A model generated the notes under the pieces. It made no database searches and was not told where the DNA came from. It saw nothing but the letters and a program-made list of their open reading frames with translations. From Lysobacter lycopersici (lineage in GTDB: Bacteria > Pseudomonadota > Gammaproteobacteria > Xanthomonadales > Xanthomonadaceae), in contig NZ_CP041742.1 of NCBI RefSeq assembly GCF_007556775.1, positions 744,001 through 808,000 on the forward strand: a stretch of DNA of 64,000 nucleotides, in the 5' to 3' direction. Both the position numbers and the translations under genes were made by a program. Positions 15,605 through 25,789 of the stretch are shown here, piece by piece (the first letter of the stretch is position 1; the number at the start of each line of letters is the position of its first letter).

Positions 15605-16671
15605 TCACCGGTCATTAAAGAATTAAGAGAACCCGCAAGTGCCGCAGCGGCTTTGCGAATACGATCAGCTTGCGAGACATCGTTTTCATCAAACCCTTCG
15701 GCGAAGCTCAAGGAATCCTGCGCACTTCGGATGTTGTTTTCTGCAAGATGCATAAATTTACGGACCGCTTCTAGCGGGCCACTAGTTAGCAGATCAGCTT
15801 CTTCGAGAGTGGCCCCGCTACGCAAGGTGGCCACCGCTCGCTCATTGGCAACAACACGCGCTAACTTGTCAAAATTGCGGGATTCCCCCAAAACACTCTT
15901 CGCGCCATAGCGCTTATCGAAAACCCAAGCAAAAAATTCTCCGAACTCGTCTACTTTTAGATTTGCCGCATCTACATCCGCAGCATTAGCAATGCCAATG
16001 AAACGCGCGATGTTTTCGTAACCAATACCAGTTGTCAAAAGTGAGAACGGAACATCCTCTTCTCTAAGTCGGAGCGCATTAAGCAACCCAACATCCCTTG
16101 CGCGATCCAATAGCGTAAGACCAGTAAGAAGCTTTGCCACCTGCGCGGAATTGCTTCCAATCTCTTTCGCCAGAATTTTATGCGCCTCGGTGTGGTTTAA
16201 CTCACTATATCGTTCGCGCAGCTGCCGCAAATAACGAGCCTTCGCGAGATGATTCCACTCTTTGATCCCCGTAATATGTCGATAACCAAGATAACTAAGG
16301 ATTTCCGAGCGTTTATCGAAAATTAAAACCGGTATGGAATCGGGATGATGCTTCGCAGTTTCCTGCGCCTCTTTTACCTGCTTGGGTTGCACAGGGGGGA
16401 TAGCTCCAGGCTGCAGGAGCTTGAGTGCACCTAATCGCCGATTCCCTTCGACGACGATATACCCGCCTTCTTCTCTCCGTACCGCCAACAAAGGTTCGCC
16501 TTCGAAATAGCCTTGCTCACCGATTGAGAGCATTAACTCAATCAGATTAGCCTCAAGCAGTAGATACTGCAGGACCGCCGGATCATCCGCACGATTCAAG
16601 GTCTCAGGTAGGCGCGGGTTCTCCGGGTCAAAGTGCAACTCGCCTAACTTAAGGGTCTCTAATTTAGCCAT
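15601..16671 (-). CDS. ParB/Srx N-terminal-domain protein, 356 aa
   Basis: The N-terminal 100 residues carry a ParB-like fold: LHFDPENPRLPE, LIELMLSIGEQGYFEGEPLL and the phosphate/nucleotide box VVEGNRRLGALKLL (residues 74-86). Next comes a ParB-style helical region with a helix-turn-helix candidate (EAHKILAKEIGSNSAQVAKL), then a helical C-terminus. It is not accompanied by ParA and is unlikely to be a partition protein. ParB-domain proteins in defence loci (DndB/SspE-like) have DNA- or nucleotide-sensing roles. It is the first gene of a two-gene operon with the nuclease-like gene, 67 bases downstream of icmF on the same strand. Confidence 0.75.
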   Translation of the reverse strand: MAKLETLKLGELHFDPENPRLPETLNRADDPAVLQYLLLEANLIELMLSIGEQGYFEGEPLLAVRREEGGYIVVEGNRRLGALKLLQPGAIPPVQPKQVKEAQETAKHHPDSIPVLIFDKRSEILSYLGYRHITGIKEWNHLAKARYLRQLRERYSELNHTEAHKILAKEIGSNSAQVAKLLTGLTLLDRARDVGLLNALRLREEDVPFSLLTTGIGYENIARFIGIANAADVDAANLKVDEFGEFFAWVFDKRYGAKSVLGESRNFDKLARVVANERAVATLRSGATLEEADLLTSGPLEAVRKFMHLAENNIRSAQDSLSFAEGFDENDVSQADRIRKAAAALAGSLNSLMTGE

Positions 16672-16738
16672 ATTGATTCAGATCCCCATTGAAATATTGA
16701 TCTTGCTTGTGACGGCTATACCGAATGTTTGTCCAGCG

Positions 16739-19700
16739 CTACATATTGCGACGATATTCACCACCCACATCGTACAACGCATGGCTGATCTGCCCGAGGC
16801 TGTGCGTCTTCACCGCCTCCATCAGCGCCACGAACACATTCCTGCGGTCGCGCGCCGTCTTCTGCAGATAAGCCAACCCGTGGCCATCGTGCGCCTCGCC
16901 CTCCACCGTCGCATCCTCGATCACGTGCGCGTGGTCCGTCTCGCCCACCGGCGCCAGCGGATTCCGGTTCTCCTGGTACGCCCGCACGTTCGCGATCTGC
17001 TGGCCCTTCTCCTCTTCCGTCGAACGGATCAGCTCGATCTCCGTCGCGATCTCGCCGCCGTGTTCCTTCGGCAGGAACGTGTTCACCCCCACCAGCGGCA
17101 GCGACCCGTCGTGCTTCTTGTGCTCGTAGTACAGCGACTCCTCCTGGATCTTGCCGCGCTGGTACATCGTGTCCATCGCGCCGAGCACCCCGCCGCGCTC
17201 GCTGATCGCCTCGAACTCCTTGTACACCGCCTCTTCCACGATGTCGGTCAGGTACTCGACCGCGAAACTGCCCTGCCACGGGTTCTCGTTGAAATTGAGG
17301 CCCAGTTCCTTGTTGATGATCATCTGGATCGCCACCGCGCGCCGCACCGACTCCTCGGTCGGCGTGGTGATCGCCTCGTCGTAGGCGTTGGTGTGCAGCG
17401 AATTGCAGTTGTCGAACAGCGCGTACAGCGCCTGCAGCGTGGTGCGGATGTCGTTGAACTGGATTTCCTGCGCGTGCAGGGACCGGCCGCTGGTCTGGAT
17501 GTGGTACTTCATCATCTGCGAACGCTCGTTCGCGCCGTAGCGCTCGCGCATGGCGCGCGCCCAGATGCGCCGCGCGACGCGGCCGATGACGGTGTATTCC
17601 GGGTCCATGCCGTTGCTGAAGAAGAACGACAGGTTCGGCGCGAAGTCGTCGATCTTCATCCCGCGCGCGAGGTAATACTCGACGATGGTGAAGCCGTTGC
17701 TCAGGGTGAAGGCGAGCTGCGAGATCGGGTTCGCGCCGGCTTCGGCGATGTGGTAGCCGGAGATCGAGACCGAATAGAAGTTGCGCACCTTGCGGTCGAC
17801 GAAATACTGCTGGATGTCGCCCATCATCCGCAGCGCGAATTCGGTGCTGAAGATGCAGGTGTTCTGCGCCTGGTCCTCCTTGAGGATGTCGGCCTGCACG
17901 GTGCCGCGCACGGTCGAAAGCGTTTCCGCCTTGATGCGTTCGTAGGTCTCGGCATCGACCAGCTGGTCGCCGGCGACGCCGAGCAGCCCGAGGCCGAGGC
18001 CGTCGTTCCCGGCCGGCAGATCGCCGTGGTAGGTCGGACGCTCGCGGCCTTCGAAGATCTTCGCGATCTTCTTTTGCGCATCCGCCCAACGCGCGTCATC
18101 GGCCTTCAGGTATTTCTCCACCTGCTGGTCGATCGCGGTGTTCATGAACATCGCGAGGATGATCGGCGCGGGGCCGTTGATGGTCATCGAGACCGAGGTG
18201 GTCGGCGCGCACAGGTCGAAACCGGAATACAGCTTCTTCATGTCGTCGAGCGTCGGGATGTTGACGCCGGAGTTGCCGATCTTGCCGTAGATGTCCGGGC
18301 GCGGCGCCGGGTCCTCGCCGTACAGGGTGACGCTGTCGAACGCGGTGGACAGGCGCGCGGCGGGCAGGCCGACGCTGAGGTAGTGGAAGCGGCGGTTGGT
18401 GCGTTCGGGCGTGCCCTCGCCCGCGAACATGCGGATCGGGTCCTCGCCGGTGCGGCGGTAGGGATACACGCCGCCGGTGTAGGGATAGGAACCGGGCAGG
18501 TTTTCCTTGCCGAGGAACACCAGCAGCTCGCCCCAGGACTTGTACGTGGGCGCGGCGATCTTCGGCACCTTCTGGTGCGACAGCGATTCGCGGTAGTTCT
18601 CGACCTTGATCGCCTTGCCGCGCACTTCGTATTCGGTCGTGTCGTCGGTGATCGACTTCAGCCGCGCCGGCCATTCGCGCAGGCTGCGCAGCGATTCGGT
18701 GGTCAGCGCCTGCACCGCGTCGTTGTAGCGTTGGCGCAGGGTGAGGAGGCTGCGATCCACCGTGGGAGCGACGGAAGTCGCGACTGCCGTCGCTCCCACA
18801 AGATCGTCTGCGGCATACAACTCCAGTTGCTTGGGCAACTTCGCATCGCCGAGTTCCTGCAGCGCCTGCCAGAACGCCTGCGCGCGGTCGGCGGCTTCGG
18901 CCTGCTTGTTGATGCCGGCGTTGATCGCCCTGCCCTGCTCGGCGATTTCGGCGAGGTAGCGCACGCGCGCGCCGGGGATCAGCACGGTGGCGCGCGGTTC
19001 CTTCAGCGTGGTGTCGATGCGCGGCGTCCATTTGTCCGCCGGCAGCGACAGCTTTTCGCGCAGCAGGCGGCACAGGTTCGCGAACATCCAGCTGATGCCG
19101 GGGTCGTTGAACTGGGAAGCAATCGTCGGGTAGACCGGCACGTCCTCGTCCGCGGTCTTGAACGCGGCGTGGTTGCGCTTCCACTGCTTGCGCACGTCGC
19201 GCAGCGCGTCCTCGGCGCCGCGCTTGTCGTACTTGTTCAGCACGATCAGCTCGGCGTAGTCGATCATGTCGATCTTCTCGAGCTGCGAGGCCGCGCCGTA
19301 GTCGCTGGTCATCACGTACATCGGGAAATCGACCAGGTCGACGATCTCGGAATCCGACTGGCCGATGCCGGCGGTCTCGACGATGACCAGGTCGTAGGCC
19401 AGCGACTTGAGGAACGCGATGCAATCCTTGAGCACGGCGTTGGTCGCGACGTTCTGTCGGCGCGTGGCCATCGAGCGCATGTACACGCGGTGGCTGCGCA
19501 GCGAATTCATGCGGATGCGGTCGCCGAGCAGCGCGCCGCCGCTGCGGCGCCGCGTGGGATCGACCGAAATCACCGCGACCCGCATCTTCGGGAAGCTGGC
19601 GAGGAAGCGGTTCAGCAGTTCGTCGGTGACGCTGGACTTGCCCGCGCCGCCGGTGCCGGTGATGCCGATGACGGGCGCGGAGCGCCGGTCGCGGGACTCG

Positions 19701-20353
19701 GGACTCGGGACTCGCGACTCGGAGGGGATTCCGGAGTTCCACTGCCTGCGCAGGAGCGCCAATTCCGATTCGGAAAATTCGCCGTCCTCGATGGCGGAAA
19801 GCATTCGGCCGATGGCGATTTCATCGTCCATCGACGGCTTCGAGCCTGCCTGCGAGTCCCGAGTCCCGAGTCCCGAGTCCCGGCTCTCTCCGGCGCGCAC
19901 CACCACGTCCTCGATCATCTCCACCAGCCCCATCTTCATGCCGTCGTTGGGGTGGTAGATGCGCTCGACGCCGTAGGCCTCGAGTTCGCGGATTTCCTCG
20001 GGCGTGATCGTGCCGCCGCCGCCGCCGAACACGCGCACGTGCGGCGCGCCGCGTTCCTTGAGCATGTCGACCATGTACTTGAAGTACTCGACGTGGCCGC
20101 CCTGGTAGCTGGACAGGGCGATGGCGTCGGCGTCCTCCTGCAGCGCCGCGCGCACCACGTCCTCGACGCTGCGGTTGTGGCCGAGGTGGATGACCTCCGC
20201 GCCCTGCGCCTGGATCAGCCGGCGCATGATGTTGATCGCTGCGTCGTGGCCGTCGAACAGGCTGGCGGCGGTGACGAAGCGCAGCGGCTGGGGCTGCGGT
20301 TGGCGATCGGACAGGGTCTCGGCGGGACTGCTCATCGGCGCGCTCGCGGGCAT
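16739..20353 (-). CDS. icmF: fused isobutyryl-CoA mutase IcmF
   Basis: A 1204-residue fusion in the order B12-binding domain (about residues 24-155; [11 protein letters not shown] with the base-off His, [10 protein letters not shown]), MeaB-like GTPase chaperone (Walker [13 protein letters not shown] near 228, later VNKYDKRG-type [11 protein letters not shown]), linker, then the acyl-CoA mutase barrel ([18 protein letters not shown]). It converts isobutyryl-CoA to n-butyryl-CoA and may act on isovaleryl-CoA. It is longer than the usual roughly 1090 residues partly because repeat-derived segments are inserted in frame at residues 157-221 and about 518-531. The start at 20353 is uncertain; 20335 is an alternative. 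Confidence 0.9.
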   Translation of the reverse strand: MPASAPMSSPAETLSDRQPQPQPLRFVTAASLFDGHDAAINIMRRLIQAQGAEVIHLGHNRSVEDVVRAALQEDADAIALSSYQGGHVEYFKYMVDMLKERGAPHVRVFGGGGGTITPEEIRELEAYGVERIYHPNDGMKMGLVEMIEDVVVRAGESRDSGLGTRDSQAGSKPSMDDEIAIGRMLSAIEDGEFSESELALLRRQWNSGIPSESRVPSPESRDRRSAPVIGITGTGGAGKSSVTDELLNRFLASFPKMRVAVISVDPTRRRSGGALLGDRIRMNSLRSHRVYMRSMATRRQNVATNAVLKDCIAFLKSLAYDLVIVETAGIGQSDSEIVDLVDFPMYVMTSDYGAASQLEKIDMIDYAELIVLNKYDKRGAEDALRDVRKQWKRNHAAFKTADEDVPVYPTIASQFNDPGISWMFANLCRLLREKLSLPADKWTPRIDTTLKEPRATVLIPGARVRYLAEIAEQGRAINAGINKQAEAADRAQAFWQALQELGDAKLPKQLELYAADDLVGATAVATSVAPTVDRSLLTLRQRYNDAVQALTTESLRSLREWPARLKSITDDTTEYEVRGKAIKVENYRESLSHQKVPKIAAPTYKSWGELLVFLGKENLPGSYPYTGGVYPYRRTGEDPIRMFAGEGTPERTNRRFHYLSVGLPAARLSTAFDSVTLYGEDPAPRPDIYGKIGNSGVNIPTLDDMKKLYSGFDLCAPTTSVSMTINGPAPIILAMFMNTAIDQQVEKYLKADDARWADAQKKIAKIFEGRERPTYHGDLPAGNDGLGLGLLGVAGDQLVDAETYERIKAETLSTVRGTVQADILKEDQAQNTCIFSTEFALRMMGDIQQYFVDRKVRNFYSVSISGYHIAEAGANPISQLAFTLSNGFTIVEYYLARGMKIDDFAPNLSFFFSNGMDPEYTVIGRVARRIWARAMRERYGANERSQMMKYHIQTSGRSLHAQEIQFNDIRTTLQALYALFDNCNSLHTNAYDEAITTPTEESVRRAVAIQMIINKELGLNFNENPWQGSFAVEYLTDIVEEAVYKEFEAISERGGVLGAMDTMYQRGKIQEESLYYEHKKHDGSLPLVGVNTFLPKEHGGEIATEIELIRSTEEEKGQQIANVRAYQENRNPLAPVGETDHAHVIEDATVEGEAHDGHGLAYLQKTARDRRNVFVALMEAVKTHSLGQISHALYDVGGEYRRNM
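18762..18799. repeat. GTGGGAGCG palindrome inside the icmF frame
   Basis: Perfect 13-bp arms GTGGGAGCGACGG / CCGTCGCTCCCAC with a 12-base loop. It is the same class of element as the intergenic GTAGGAGCG repeats and is translated in frame as part of a flexible [11 protein letters not shown] stretch in the linker between the GTPase and mutase domains. Confidence 0.75.
19692..19883. repeat. inverted GGGACTC-repeat blocks inside the icmF frame
   Basis: Two blocks of four 8-base units (CGGGACTC, and its complement GAGTCCCG) occupy 19692-19722 and 19852-19883 as inverted copies about 130 bases apart. Both are read through in frame as [12 protein letters not shown] and [12 protein letters not shown]-like peptides. 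They bracket the acidic spacer ([19 protein letters not shown]) between the B12 and GTPase domains. Confidence 0.8.
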
Positions 20354-20443
20354 TCTCGATTGATCCCGGATTGTAGCGCGGGGCCCGGAACGCCCCGCCC
20401 GGATCCGCCGATTGCCGGCTGCGAACTGGATTATTCTCGGGAA

Positions 20444-21709
20444 ATGGAGGACGCCGGACTCGCCACGCTTCGCGCTGCAGCCGCATCGGGCGATCCGGAA
20501 GCGCTGTACCGGCTCGGCAATGCCCTGGTGCAACGACGCGAGATGGAGGAAGCCTGCGCCCACCACGCCCGCGCCGCTGCGGCCGGGCATGCCCCGGCCC
20601 AGATCGAATACGCGCGGATGCTGCTCTACGGCATCGGCGCGGAGCCGGCGGCCGGACAGGCCGTGCACTGGCTGCAGCGCGCCGAACAGGCCGGCAATGC
20701 GGTCGCCGCCTACTACCTCGCGCTGGTCGCGATCGGCGGCGTGGCGCTTCCGCGCGACGAAGCGATGAACCATCGCCTGCAGGCGGCCGTGCGCGCGGGC
20801 TTCCCGCCCGCGATGCGCGCCGCAGCCATCCATTTCGGCCGCAAGCCGCATCCGGAAGACCAGCGCCTGTGCATGCGCCTGCTGCACGATGCCGCGGTGC
20901 GCGGCGATGCCTCGTGCGCCGCGCTGCTGGCGGAACGCCTGGCCCTCGGCGAAGGCGTGCCCGCGGACCCGTCGGCCGCCGCGCGCCTGCGCGCGGCAGG
21001 CGTGCCGGCGTTGCCGCGGCTCGCGGCGTCGACGCCCCGGCAGATGCCCTGCGAAGCCCGCACCCTGGAATTGCGCGACGCCCTGTTCGCGCCATCGCCG
21101 GAAACGCGCAGCCGGCGGCCGTACGTCGCCGTCGTCGACGACCTGCTTTCGGCCGACGAATGCCGGTTGTTGACCGCCACCGCGCAGCCGGCCCTGCGGA
21201 AATCGATGGTCAACGATCCGCGAACCGGCGAAAACGTCGCCAACCCGATACGCACCAGCAGCGAAGCCGGCATCGATCCGGTTTCCGAAGACCTGGCATT
21301 GCGCATCGTGCAGGTCAGGCTCGCCGCGGCGGCGGGTGTCGACCTGGCGAACGCGGAACAGCTGATCGTCCTGCGCTATGCACCCGGGGAGGAATACCGG
21401 CCACACCGCGACTACATCACTCCGCGCGCACTGGAAGAGGACAATCCCGGCGCCGGCAACCGCACACGCACGATCTGCGTCTATCTGAACATCCCGGAAG
21501 CCGGCGGGGAAACCGAATTCCCGATGGCCGGCATCCGCGTCGCGCCGAAACCCGGGCGCGCGCTCGTCTTCGACAACATGATCTTCGACGACCAGCACCC
21601 CGACGGGCAGCTGGACCCGGACAGCCTGCACGCGGGCCTGCCGGTGCAACGCGGCGAAAAATGGCTGGCCACGCTGTGGTTGCGGCAACGCCGCTACCGT
21701 CGTTTCTGA
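20444..21709 (+). CDS. Sel1-like repeat plus prolyl 4-hydroxylase (2OG-Fe(II) oxygenase) protein
   Basis: A 421-residue protein. The first 200 residues are tandem Sel1/TPR-like helices ([38 protein letters not shown]). The C-terminal half is a P4Hc dioxygenase with the iron ligands HRD in [13 protein letters not shown] and a distal His in DSLHAGLPV, then the 2-oxoglutarate-binding Lys in [10 protein letters not shown]. It probably hydroxylates a protein side chain; the substrate is unknown. It is divergent from icmF with about 90 bases between, and the nearest RBS is weak. Confidence 0.85.
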   Translation: MEDAGLATLRAAAASGDPEALYRLGNALVQRREMEEACAHHARAAAAGHAPAQIEYARMLLYGIGAEPAAGQAVHWLQRAEQAGNAVAAYYLALVAIGGVALPRDEAMNHRLQAAVRAGFPPAMRAAAIHFGRKPHPEDQRLCMRLLHDAAVRGDASCAALLAERLALGEGVPADPSAAARLRAAGVPALPRLAASTPRQMPCEARTLELRDALFAPSPETRSRRPYVAVVDDLLSADECRLLTATAQPALRKSMVNDPRTGENVANPIRTSSEAGIDPVSEDLALRIVQVRLAAAAGVDLANAEQLIVLRYAPGEEYRPHRDYITPRALEEDNPGAGNRTRTICVYLNIPEAGGETEFPMAGIRVAPKPGRALVFDNMIFDDQHPDGQLDPDSLHAGLPVQRGEKWLATLWLRQRRYRRF

Positions 21710-21940
21710 AACCGGACGCGGCGACGCGGCTGGATGCGCCGCTTCGGCAATGGCCGCATTCCCCGGCGATTCCCGGGCCGGGAACGCGCGAACCGCCCCT
21801 TCCAAGCCCGTCCCGGCCGATTCCTTTAGAATGCCGGCCCTTGGCCGCGGCCCCCGCCTGATTCCGGGGAAAATCCGCGGATTCCCGACCCGATCCCGAC
21901 GCCGCGCAATCTGCGTGGCAGGCGCATTCCGGAGCCAGCG

Positions 21941-23041
21941 ATGATCTTCGAAACCCTCGATACCACCGGCCACGAGCAGGTCGTCTTCTGCCACAACAAG
22001 GACGCAGGCCTGAAAGCCATCATCGCGATCCACAACACCGTGCTCGGGCCCGCGCTCGGCGGCACCCGCATGTGGCCGTACAAGAGCGAGGACGAGGCGC
22101 TGAACGACGTGCTGCGCCTGAGCCGCGGCATGACCTACAAGAACGCGGTCGCCGGCCTGAACATCGGCGGCGGCAAGGCGGTGATCATCGGCAACCCGGC
22201 CACCGACAAGTCCGAGGCGCTGTTCCGCGCGTTCGGCCAGTTCGTCGAATCGCTGGGCGGCCGCTACATCACCGCCGAGGACGTCGGCATCGACGTCAAC
22301 GACATGGAATACGTGTACCGCGAGACCGAGTACGTCACCGGCGTGCACCAGGTCCACGGCGGTTCCGGCGATCCCTCGCCGTTCACCGCCTACGGCACGT
22401 TGCAAGGCCTGATGGCCACGCTGCAGCGCACCTACGGCAACGAGGAAGTCGGCAAGTACAGCTACGCGGTGCAGGGTCTGGGCCACGTCGGCATGGAATT
22501 CGTGAAGCTGCTGCGCGAGCGCGGCGCCAAGGTGTTCGTCACCGACATCAACAAGGCGCTGGTCGACAAGGCGGTGGACGAGCACGGCGCCGAGGCGGTG
22601 GGCCTGGACGACATCTACGACGTCGCCGCCGACGTGTACTCGCCGTGCGCGCTGGGCGGCACCGTCAACGAGGCCACCCTGCCGCGGCTGAAGGCGAAGG
22701 TGATCTGCGGCGCGGCCAACAACCAGCTCGCCAACAACGCCATCGGCGACGAAGTCGAGAAGCGCGGCATCGTCTACGCGCCGGATTACGCGGTGAACGC
22801 GGGCGGCGTGATGAACGTGGCGCTGGAACTCGACGGCTACAACCGCGAACGCGCGATGCGCATGATGCGCACGATCTACCACAACCTTGCGCGCATCTAC
22901 GAAATCAGCGAACGCGACGGCATCCCGACCTACCGCGCCGCCGACCGCCTCGCCGAGGAGCGGATCGAGGCGATCGGCAAGCTCAAGCTGCCGATGGGCC
23001 GCGGCACGCCGCGATTCCAGGGACGGATCCGGGGGCATTGA
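21941..23041 (+). CDS. leucine dehydrogenase (Leu/Val/Phe dehydrogenase family)
   Basis: A 366-residue member of the Glu/Leu/Phe/Val dehydrogenase family. The catalytic region holds K67 ([10 protein letters not shown]) and K79 (IGGGKAV), with the hallmark [12 protein letters not shown] upstream. The Rossmann domain has the NAD motif [11 protein letters not shown]. It catalyses NAD-dependent oxidative deamination of leucine, and also valine and isoleucine, to the 2-oxo acids. Its location directly upstream of isovaleryl-CoA dehydrogenase supports leucine as substrate and supply of branched primers for iso-fatty acids. Confidence 0.92.
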   Translation: MIFETLDTTGHEQVVFCHNKDAGLKAIIAIHNTVLGPALGGTRMWPYKSEDEALNDVLRLSRGMTYKNAVAGLNIGGGKAVIIGNPATDKSEALFRAFGQFVESLGGRYITAEDVGIDVNDMEYVYRETEYVTGVHQVHGGSGDPSPFTAYGTLQGLMATLQRTYGNEEVGKYSYAVQGLGHVGMEFVKLLRERGAKVFVTDINKALVDKAVDEHGAEAVGLDDIYDVAADVYSPCALGGTVNEATLPRLKAKVICGAANNQLANNAIGDEVEKRGIVYAPDYAVNAGGVMNVALELDGYNRERAMRMMRTIYHNLARIYEISERDGIPTYRAADRLAEERIEAIGKLKLPMGRGTPRFQGRIRGH

Positions 23042-23063
23042 TTCCCGACTTCGCCGTGAATCA

Positions 23064-23089
23064 CCCAAAGTTTGCAAACAAACTTTGGG
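23064..23089. repeat. CCCAAAGTTTG palindrome downstream of leucine dehydrogenase
   Basis: Perfect 11-bp arms CCCAAAGTTTG/CAAACTTTGGG with a 4-base loop. A second stem, CCCCCTTGACTCAAGGGGG, follows at about 23130-23149. Both look like intergenic repeat elements rather than classical terminators, since no U-tract follows. Confidence 0.6.
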
Positions 23090-23182
23090 CCTCATGCTTC
23101 ACTGCCACATCCCCCGCCGCTTCGCGGCTGCCCCCTTGACTCAAGGGGGCGAAGGCCGCGCTTCACGAATCAAGCGATAATC

Positions 23183-23211
23183 GGACGGGGCTTCGGCCCC
23201 GTCCTCGTTTT
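23183..23211 (+). terminator. rho-independent terminator after leucine dehydrogenase
   Basis: GGACGGGGC-TTCG-GCCCCGTCC stem-loop followed by TCGTTTT. It lies between leucine dehydrogenase and isovaleryl-CoA dehydrogenase, so the two are likely separate transcripts. Confidence 0.7.
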
Positions 23212-23247
23212 GCGTACCAAGAACCCGAACCACGAAGGCTGATCCCG

Positions 23248-24405
23248 ATGCGTGCATTCCCCCTCGGCGAAGACATCGATGCCCTGCGCGACGCGGTCCG
23301 CCGCTTCGCCGAAAGCGAGATTGCGCCGCGCGCGGCGAAAATCGACGAGGACAACTGGTTCCCGCAGGACCTGTGGACCAAGCTCGGCGAAATGGGATTG
23401 CTCGGCATGACCGTACCGGGTGAATACGGCGGCAGCGACATGGGCTACCTCGCCCACCTCGTCGCGATGGAGGAGATCTCGCGCGCTTCGGGTTCGGTCG
23501 GACTGAGCTACGGCGCGCATTCCAACCTCTGCGTCAACAACCTCTACGCGAACGGCAACGAGGCGCAGCGAGCGAAATACTTGCCCAGGCTGTGCAGCGG
23601 CGAATGGAAGGGTGCGCTGGCGATGAGCGAACCAGGCGCCGGTTCCGACGTGGTCGGCTCGATGTCCTGCCGCGCGGAATTGCGCGACGGCCAGTGGATC
23701 GCCAACGGCAACAAGATGTGGATCACCAACGGCCCCGAGGCCGACGTGCTGGTGGTGTACATGCGCACCGCCGGCAAGGACGCGGGCAGCAAGTGCATGA
23801 CCGCCTTCATCGTCGAGAAGGGCATGAAGGGTTTTTCCACCGCGCAGAAGCTGGACAAGTTCGGAATGCGCGGCTCCAACACCTGCGAGCTGGTGTTCGA
23901 GGATTGCGAAATCCCGGCCGAAAACGTGCTCGGCGAAGTGAACCACGGCGTCAGGGTGCTGATGTCGGGCTTGAACACCGAACGCCTCGTGCTCAGCGGC
24001 GGCCCCATCGGCCTGATGCAGGCGGCGCTCGACATCGCCCTGCCCTACGTGCGCGAACGCAGGCAGTTCGATGCGGCCATCGGCACCTTCGGCATCATGC
24101 AGGCGAAGATCGCGGACATGTACACCGCGCTGCAGTCCTCGCGCGCGTTCGCCTACCAGGTCGCGCGCGATTACGACGCCGGCCACAAGAGCCGCATCGA
24201 TGCGGCCTCCTGCCTGTTGCACGCGAGCGACGCCGCGGTGCAGGTCGCGCTTGAAGGCATCCAGGCGCTGGGCGGCAACGGCTACATCAACGAATTCCCC
24301 ACCGGCCGCATCCTGCGCGACGCCAAGCTCTACGCCATCGGCGCCGGCACCAACGAAATCCGCCGGATGCTGATCGGGCGCGAACTGTTCGCCGGCCATT
24401 CCTGA
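23248..24405 (+). CDS. liuA: isovaleryl-CoA dehydrogenase
   Basis: A 385-residue acyl-CoA dehydrogenase. Family signatures are [47 protein letters not shown] and the C-terminal [14 protein letters not shown]. The glutamate in [19 protein letters not shown] sits where isovaleryl-CoA dehydrogenases carry their catalytic base, rather than the C-terminal position of most ACADs. It oxidises isovaleryl-CoA to 3-methylcrotonyl-CoA with FAD. The next steps (MCC, hydratase, HMG-CoA lyase) are encoded downstream in this window. Confidence 0.93.
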   Translation: MRAFPLGEDIDALRDAVRRFAESEIAPRAAKIDEDNWFPQDLWTKLGEMGLLGMTVPGEYGGSDMGYLAHLVAMEEISRASGSVGLSYGAHSNLCVNNLYANGNEAQRAKYLPRLCSGEWKGALAMSEPGAGSDVVGSMSCRAELRDGQWIANGNKMWITNGPEADVLVVYMRTAGKDAGSKCMTAFIVEKGMKGFSTAQKLDKFGMRGSNTCELVFEDCEIPAENVLGEVNHGVRVLMSGLNTERLVLSGGPIGLMQAALDIALPYVRERRQFDAAIGTFGIMQAKIADMYTALQSSRAFAYQVARDYDAGHKSRIDAASCLLHASDAAVQVALEGIQALGGNGYINEFPTGRILRDAKLYAIGAGTNEIRRMLIGRELFAGHS

Positions 24406-24493
24406 GCCTGGCCGGCGATTTGCCGCAGCGCAACATGCGGCGCCATAATCGGGTGAACGGGGCGAGCCGCCCCGGCCGCACCAGGAGTCCCTC

Positions 24494-25669
24494 GTGAGCG
24501 ACGTCGTCATCGTCGGTGCCAAGCGCACCGCCATTGGTTCCTTCCTCGGCCAGTTCACCGGCGTTCCCACGCCCGCCCTCGGCACCGCGGCGATCCGCGG
24601 CGCGCTGGAACACGCCGGCCTCGCCGCCGATCAGGTGGACGAAGTGATCATGGGCTGCGTGCTGCCTGCCGGCCTCGGCCAGGCGCCGGCACGGCAGGCC
24701 TCGCGTGGCGCCGGCGTCCCCGACGCCGCCGGCTGCACGACCATCAACAAGGTCTGCGGCTCGGGCATGAAGGCGGTGATGTTCGCGCACGACATCATCA
24801 AGGCCGGTTCCGCGAACGTCGTCGTCGCCGGCGGCATGGAATCGATGACCAACGCGCCGCACCTGCTCAACGGTTCGCGCACCGGCATCCGCTACGGCAG
24901 CGCCGAGATGCTCGACCACATGGCGTGGGACGGCCTGACCAATCCCTACGACGGCAAGGCGATGGGCGTGTTCGGCGACGCCGCCTGCGCCAAGTACGGT
25001 TTCGATCGCGCCGCCATCGATGCGTTTTCGACCGAAAGCGCCCAGCGCGCGCAAGCGGCTTCGACATCCGGCGCGTTCAAGGACGAAATCGTTCCGGTGA
25101 CGGTGCAGGGCCGCAAGGGCGAAACCGTGGTCGATACCGACGAGGAGCCGGGCAGGATCGACGTGGCCAAGATCCCCGCGCTGCGCCCGGCCTTCGGCAA
25201 GGAAGGCGTGCTCACCGCCGCATCGTCCTCGAAGATTTCCGATGGCGCCGCCGCGACCGTGCTGATGTCCTCCGACGAAGCCGCTCGGCGCGGGCTGAAG
25301 CCGATCGCGCGCATCGTCGCGCACGCGACGCATGCGCAGGCGCCGGAATGGTTCACGACCGCGCCGGTGGCCGCGATCAAGAACGTGCTCGACAAGGCCG
25401 GCTGGAAGGTCGGCGACGTGGACCTGTTCGAAATCAACGAAGCCTTCGCCTGCGTGGCGATGGCGCCCATGCACGATCTCGACATTCCCCACGACAGGCT
25501 GAACGTCAACGGCGGCGCGTTGGCGCTCGGGCATCCCATCGGCGCTTCCGGCGCGCGCCTGATCGTGACCTTGCTGCACGCCCTGAAGGCGCGTGGCGGC
25601 AAGCGTGGCGTGGCGTCGCTGTGCATCGGCGGCGGCGAAGCCACGGCGGTCGCCGTCGAGATCGCGTGA
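24494..25669 (+). CDS. atoB: acetyl-CoA C-acetyltransferase (thiolase)
   Basis: A 391-residue thiolase with a GTG start behind an AGGAG motif. The acylated Cys88 is in TTINKVCGSGMKAV, the active-site His in NVNGGALALGHPIGASG and the second Cys in SLCIGGGEATAVAVE. It condenses or cleaves acetoacetyl-CoA/acetyl-CoA in the cytoplasm, completing leucine breakdown after HMG-CoA lyase via acetoacetate. It is about 90 bases from isovaleryl-CoA dehydrogenase on the same strand. Confidence 0.92.
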   Translation: MSDVVIVGAKRTAIGSFLGQFTGVPTPALGTAAIRGALEHAGLAADQVDEVIMGCVLPAGLGQAPARQASRGAGVPDAAGCTTINKVCGSGMKAVMFAHDIIKAGSANVVVAGGMESMTNAPHLLNGSRTGIRYGSAEMLDHMAWDGLTNPYDGKAMGVFGDAACAKYGFDRAAIDAFSTESAQRAQAASTSGAFKDEIVPVTVQGRKGETVVDTDEEPGRIDVAKIPALRPAFGKEGVLTAASSSKISDGAAATVLMSSDEAARRGLKPIARIVAHATHAQAPEWFTTAPVAAIKNVLDKAGWKVGDVDLFEINEAFACVAMAPMHDLDIPHDRLNVNGGALALGHPIGASGARLIVTLLHALKARGGKRGVASLCIGGGEATAVAVEIA

Positions 25670-25711
25670 AGGGCTCGCTGACGGAATAACGAAAAAAAAC
25701 CGGACAAACGC

Positions 25712-25739
25712 TTGACACGCGAAATACGCTTGTCATCAT
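25712..25739 (+). promoter_or_regulatory. sigma-70-like promoter of the first Ala-rich lipoprotein
   Basis: TTGACA at 25712-25717, a 16-base spacer and CATCAT at 25734-25739 (4 of 6 with TATAAT). It lies about 50 bases upstream of the lipoprotein ATG, in an A-rich intergenic stretch. Confidence 0.5.
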
Positions 25740-25789
25740 GTTCGACGCGCAATTGCGCTTTGCCATCACCATCGACGAGGAAGAATCAA

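Noticed and set aside
15601-16671. ParB-domain gene as a chromosome or plasmid partition protein
   Set aside because: No ParA gene and no parS-like repeats nearby; coupled to a nuclease-like gene instead.
16673-20443. Long plus-strand open frame antisense to icmF
   Set aside because: Arg/His/Val/Leu-rich shadow; only its end (20444-21709) is a real gene with recognisable motifs.
16739-23095. Single 2118-residue open frame on the minus strand
   Set aside because: Only the part downstream of 20353 is icmF. The upstream 900 residues are antisense to leucine dehydrogenase and the Sel1-P4H gene and have shadow composition.
24391-24416. GCCGGCCA/TGGCCGGC hairpin at the isovaleryl-CoA dehydrogenase stop
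   Set aside because: Spans the stop codon and has no U-tract; too weak to call a terminator.
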